Source of the DNA: UBA12018 sp051656605
GTDB taxonomy: Bacteria > Bacteroidota > Bacteroidia > Bacteroidales > CAMTPD01
Direction of reading: 5' to 3'
Length of the DNA stretch: 64,000 nucleotides
NCBI GenBank assembly: GCA_051656605.1
Contig: JBOGCF010000056.1
Coordinates: 194,246 to 258,245, forward strand
The notes beneath the pieces are model-generated. The model saw nothing but the letters and a program-made list of their open reading frames with translations. It had not been told where the DNA came from and searched no databases. Shown here piece by piece: positions 62,487 to 64,000 of this stretch. Within the stretch, counting starts at the first letter, position 1; the number at the start of each line of letters is the position of its first letter. A program made the translations under genes and the position numbers.

Positions 62487-62757
62487 TTTCAATGAAGACG
62501 TTTTTCATCTTCGGTGAAAACTGTTTTCAGTTACTGCGGTGAGTGAATTCACTCTTCGTGGAGAATGCAAAAAGTCTTCGTGGTGAGTGTAAATAGTTAC
62601 CGCGGTGAGTGTGAAAACTCTTCACGAATACGGAAAATAGTCTCCTCGAAAACTTTGCAAGGTCTTTGCAAGAACCAAATAACCTTTTTCCGAGAACTAA
62701 ACGACCTTTTTTCAAGAACCAAGCAAGCTTTTTATGCAAAGTAAGCATGGTTTTCAG
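62487..62757. repeat. 22-nt periodic repeat array B (about twelve units)
   Basis: Units start every 22 bases at 62487, 62509, 62531, 62553, 62575, 62597, 62619, 62641, 62663, 62685, 62707 and 62729, plus a partial at 62751. Early units carry (T)CTTCGTGGTGAGTG-like cores; late ones (62648 onward) carry the AAGAACCAAGCAA and CTTTTT pattern of array A. GTTTCGAGCTAAG follows at 62792-62804, as in array A. It lies in the 1,396-base gap 62061-63456, in which no gene is evident. Outside the array I see only AT-rich sequence and the inverted repeat at 63062-63083. Confidence 0.85.
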
Positions 62758-63061
62758 ATGAATTCGGGAAAGTCGAGGTGTGGAAGAAGTAGTTTCGAGC
62801 TAAGTAGGCCAACGGAAATTACTTTACCTCCGTTTAGCAACCCTGAAAAGTGCATTTTCTGAGCTCGAAAAAATAGCGATTTCTTCCAATCTAGAGCGGA
62901 AATCCACCCCAAACTCCTGGAAATACCGCCTCGTACATTCCAGAGAAGTTATCATTAAATAAGGCTTAGTGTAAATCGTTGCCCCTCAATGAGTATGCGT
63001 GTTATATCGGAAGTTATTAATATTCTCACGACTTTCAGTATGAAGCATCTTGACCCAAAGC

Positions 63062-63083
63062 GTTTCATTAAATGTAATGAAAC
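63062..63083. repeat. Short perfect inverted repeat
   Basis: GTTTCATTA (63062-63070) and TAATGAAAC (63075-63083) are exact complements with a 4-base loop. No T-run follows. It may be an operator or chance, and lies in otherwise empty sequence. Confidence 0.35.
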
Positions 63084-63533
63084 AGTCGATTCGTTTTAAT
63101 ATGTGCATCGATAGAATATATTCCATTTGTATTGTACAAATATATTTATTATTCATCATTATAGTAAGCGGTTGAGTATTTGTTTTATAAAAGCTTATTT
63201 GTAATTATGTAGCTTATTCTATTGGGAATTAAAGCAAAAGAATACAATAACTATAATGGGTATGTTACAGAATGCTGTTATTGATTATCAGTGTTTTACG
63301 TCTTGGGAAGGCATGTTTGTATTCGTGTAACTGCTTGTAGTATAGTGAGATGATGCTATTTGTGCGAAATGAGTTCAAAAAGTTTTCAAGAAGGAATTTT
63401 GATGTCTGCAAGCCGAATGGTTCGTAAGTGTCTGGTAAGTAGGCGTGTGCTAGTAGGTAAGCCCCCGAGTAACTACACCTATTTTGGCTTAAAATAAAGT
63501 TCTTCTTTTGGCGTACACTAAAAAAGTAGATGT

Positions 63534-63878
63534 ATGACGAAAGAAGAATTTAAGTTTATACTAGACCGACAACAGTCAAGTGGTTTATCAGTTCGTGATT
63601 TCTGTGAGAATGAAGCTTACACGCTATCGAGTTTTAATTATTGGAAATCCAAATTCGGTTTTGTACGCAACCATCAAAAAACTTGTGTTTCGGACTTTCA
63701 CCCAATTGAAATAAAAAATACGACACAAGATCTACCCGCTCGTGTAAAAGAGGATGGTTTTAATATTGAAGTCGTTTTTCCAAGCGGATTGAAGATTCGA
63801 TTAAAGGACATTCGGGATTTAGAGAGTGCATCTTCTATTATTAATAAAACGATGGCAGGTTATGTTCTCTCTGAATGA
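63534..63878 (+). CDS. tnpA: IS66-family accessory protein TnpA
   Basis: A 114-residue protein starting MTKEEFKFILDRQQSSGLSV with RDFCENEAYTLSSFNYWKSKFG, the helix-turn-helix-like start of IS66 TnpA proteins, and ending with GFNIEVVFPSGLKIRLKDI. It is the first of the three IS66 genes (tnpA, tnpB, tnpC). TnpB begins inside it in another frame, as usual for the family. Length is normal. Nothing indicates a defect, so the element may be intact. Confidence 0.85.
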   Translation: MTKEEFKFILDRQQSSGLSVRDFCENEAYTLSSFNYWKSKFGFVRNHQKTCVSDFHPIEIKNTTQDLPARVKEDGFNIEVVFPSGLKIRLKDIRDLESASSIINKTMAGYVLSE

Positions 63879-64000
63879 TACGATGCGATATTTCTTATGT
63901 CCGGGTAAAACAGATATGCGAAAAGGAATGAATACGTTAAGCGGACTAGTCCAAAATCACATGGGGCAGCAGTTAAGATTAGGAGATGTTTTTATCTTTA
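63862..64000 (+). CDS. tnpB: IS66-family accessory protein TnpB, partial
   Basis: The ATG at 63862 overlaps the end of tnpA by 17 bases. The 46 codons inside the window read MFSLNDTMRYFLCPGKTDMR then KGMNTLSGLVQNHMG and RLGDVFIF. The TDMRKG and LSGLV blocks and the late DVFIF are the IS66 TnpB (Orf2) signature. The rest of the gene, about 70 residues, and the TnpC transposase lie outside the window. Confidence 0.85.
   Translation, partial: MFSLNDTMRYFLCPGKTDMRKGMNTLSGLVQNHMGQQLRLGDVFIF

Larger units (their letters stand above)
63457..64000 (+). mobile_element. IS66-family insertion element, left end (continues past window)
   Basis: A GTAAGCCCCCG end at 63457-63467 is of the GTAAGCG-like type I associate with IS66-family termini, 77 bases before the first tnpA codon. 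The tnpA and overlapping tnpB genes follow in the family order. The transposase gene and right end lie beyond the window. The target duplication cannot be confirmed here. Confidence 0.65.

Noticed and set aside
62527..62748. A 73-codon minus-strand frame through array B
   Set aside because: It merely reads through the 22-nt repeats, has no start context, and its basic aromatic composition follows from the A/T tracts.
62487..62757. CRISPR array
   Set aside because: Units are 22 bases, contiguous and degenerate with no unique spacers, and no cas genes are near.

Overview
The window looks like a chromosomal segment of a Bacteroidales bacterium (Bacteroides/Dysgonomonas/Parabacteroides-like). 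The evidence is a SusC/SusD pair with clustered glycoside hydrolases and a sulfatase, a FimA/Mfa-type fimbrial operon, an HU-like DNA-binding protein, an IS66 end, and many start regions carrying the Bacteroidetes -7 box TAnnTTTG with weak or absent Shine-Dalgarno sequences. No rRNA, tRNA or CRISPR array was seen.

Layout. 1-3.9 kb: an RND efflux pump (cut by the left edge) with its lipoprotein adaptor, divergent from an AraC-type regulator. 4.8-11.6 kb: a GH3 beta-glucosidase and a large GH2 beta-galactosidase facing each other across a shared terminator. 12-14 kb: a RluA-type pseudouridine synthase and a YgbA-like protein. 14.1-18 kb: an exported M81/MlrC-like metallopeptidase and a GH18 lipoprotein with three chitin-binding-like modules. 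18.3-38.4 kb: a polysaccharide utilisation locus. It has a convergent GH2, an AraC regulator, a small lipoprotein, SusD and SusC. Beyond a strong hairpin lie a sodium/solute symporter, an SMP-30 lactonase, an SDR dehydrogenase, an enolase-superfamily sugar-acid dehydratase, a RraA-like aldolase, a second GH2 related to the first, and a serine-type sulfatase. Together these could desulfate and trim a glycan outside or in the periplasm, import the sugar, and burn it by a non-phosphorylative oxidative route (sugar, lactone, aldonate, 2-keto-3-deoxy acid, pyruvate plus aldehyde).

38.4-44 kb: small housekeeping and hypothetical genes (DUF4250, DUF1847, alpha/beta hydrolase, secreted protein, HU-like protein behind a cluster of palindromes, DUF2945, NUDIX). 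44-47.4 kb: an AT-rich restriction-modification island. A Vsr-type nuclease is fused to a C5 cytosine methyltransferase, and downstream, behind a hairpin, lies a protein built of two diverged copies of one domain, probably the restriction enzyme. 47.6-50 kb: an outer-membrane TonB-dependent-type receptor. 50.4-61.3 kb: a fimbrial operon (DUF3575, DUF5119, fimbrillin, two large adhesin-like proteins sharing a C-terminal module) followed by a TPR/membrane/HTH regulator. 61.3-64 kb: a tyrosine phosphatase, a long non-coding stretch with a 22-nt periodic repeat array, and the left end of an IS66-family element running out of the window.

The most unusual signals are two dispersed arrays with an exact 22-nt period, the Vsr-methyltransferase fusion with its internally duplicated partner, the oxidative sugar pathway embedded in the PUL, the two modular fimbrial adhesins, and a possible small RNA near 38.6 kb. 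All functional statements come from reading motifs by eye; no database search was possible.
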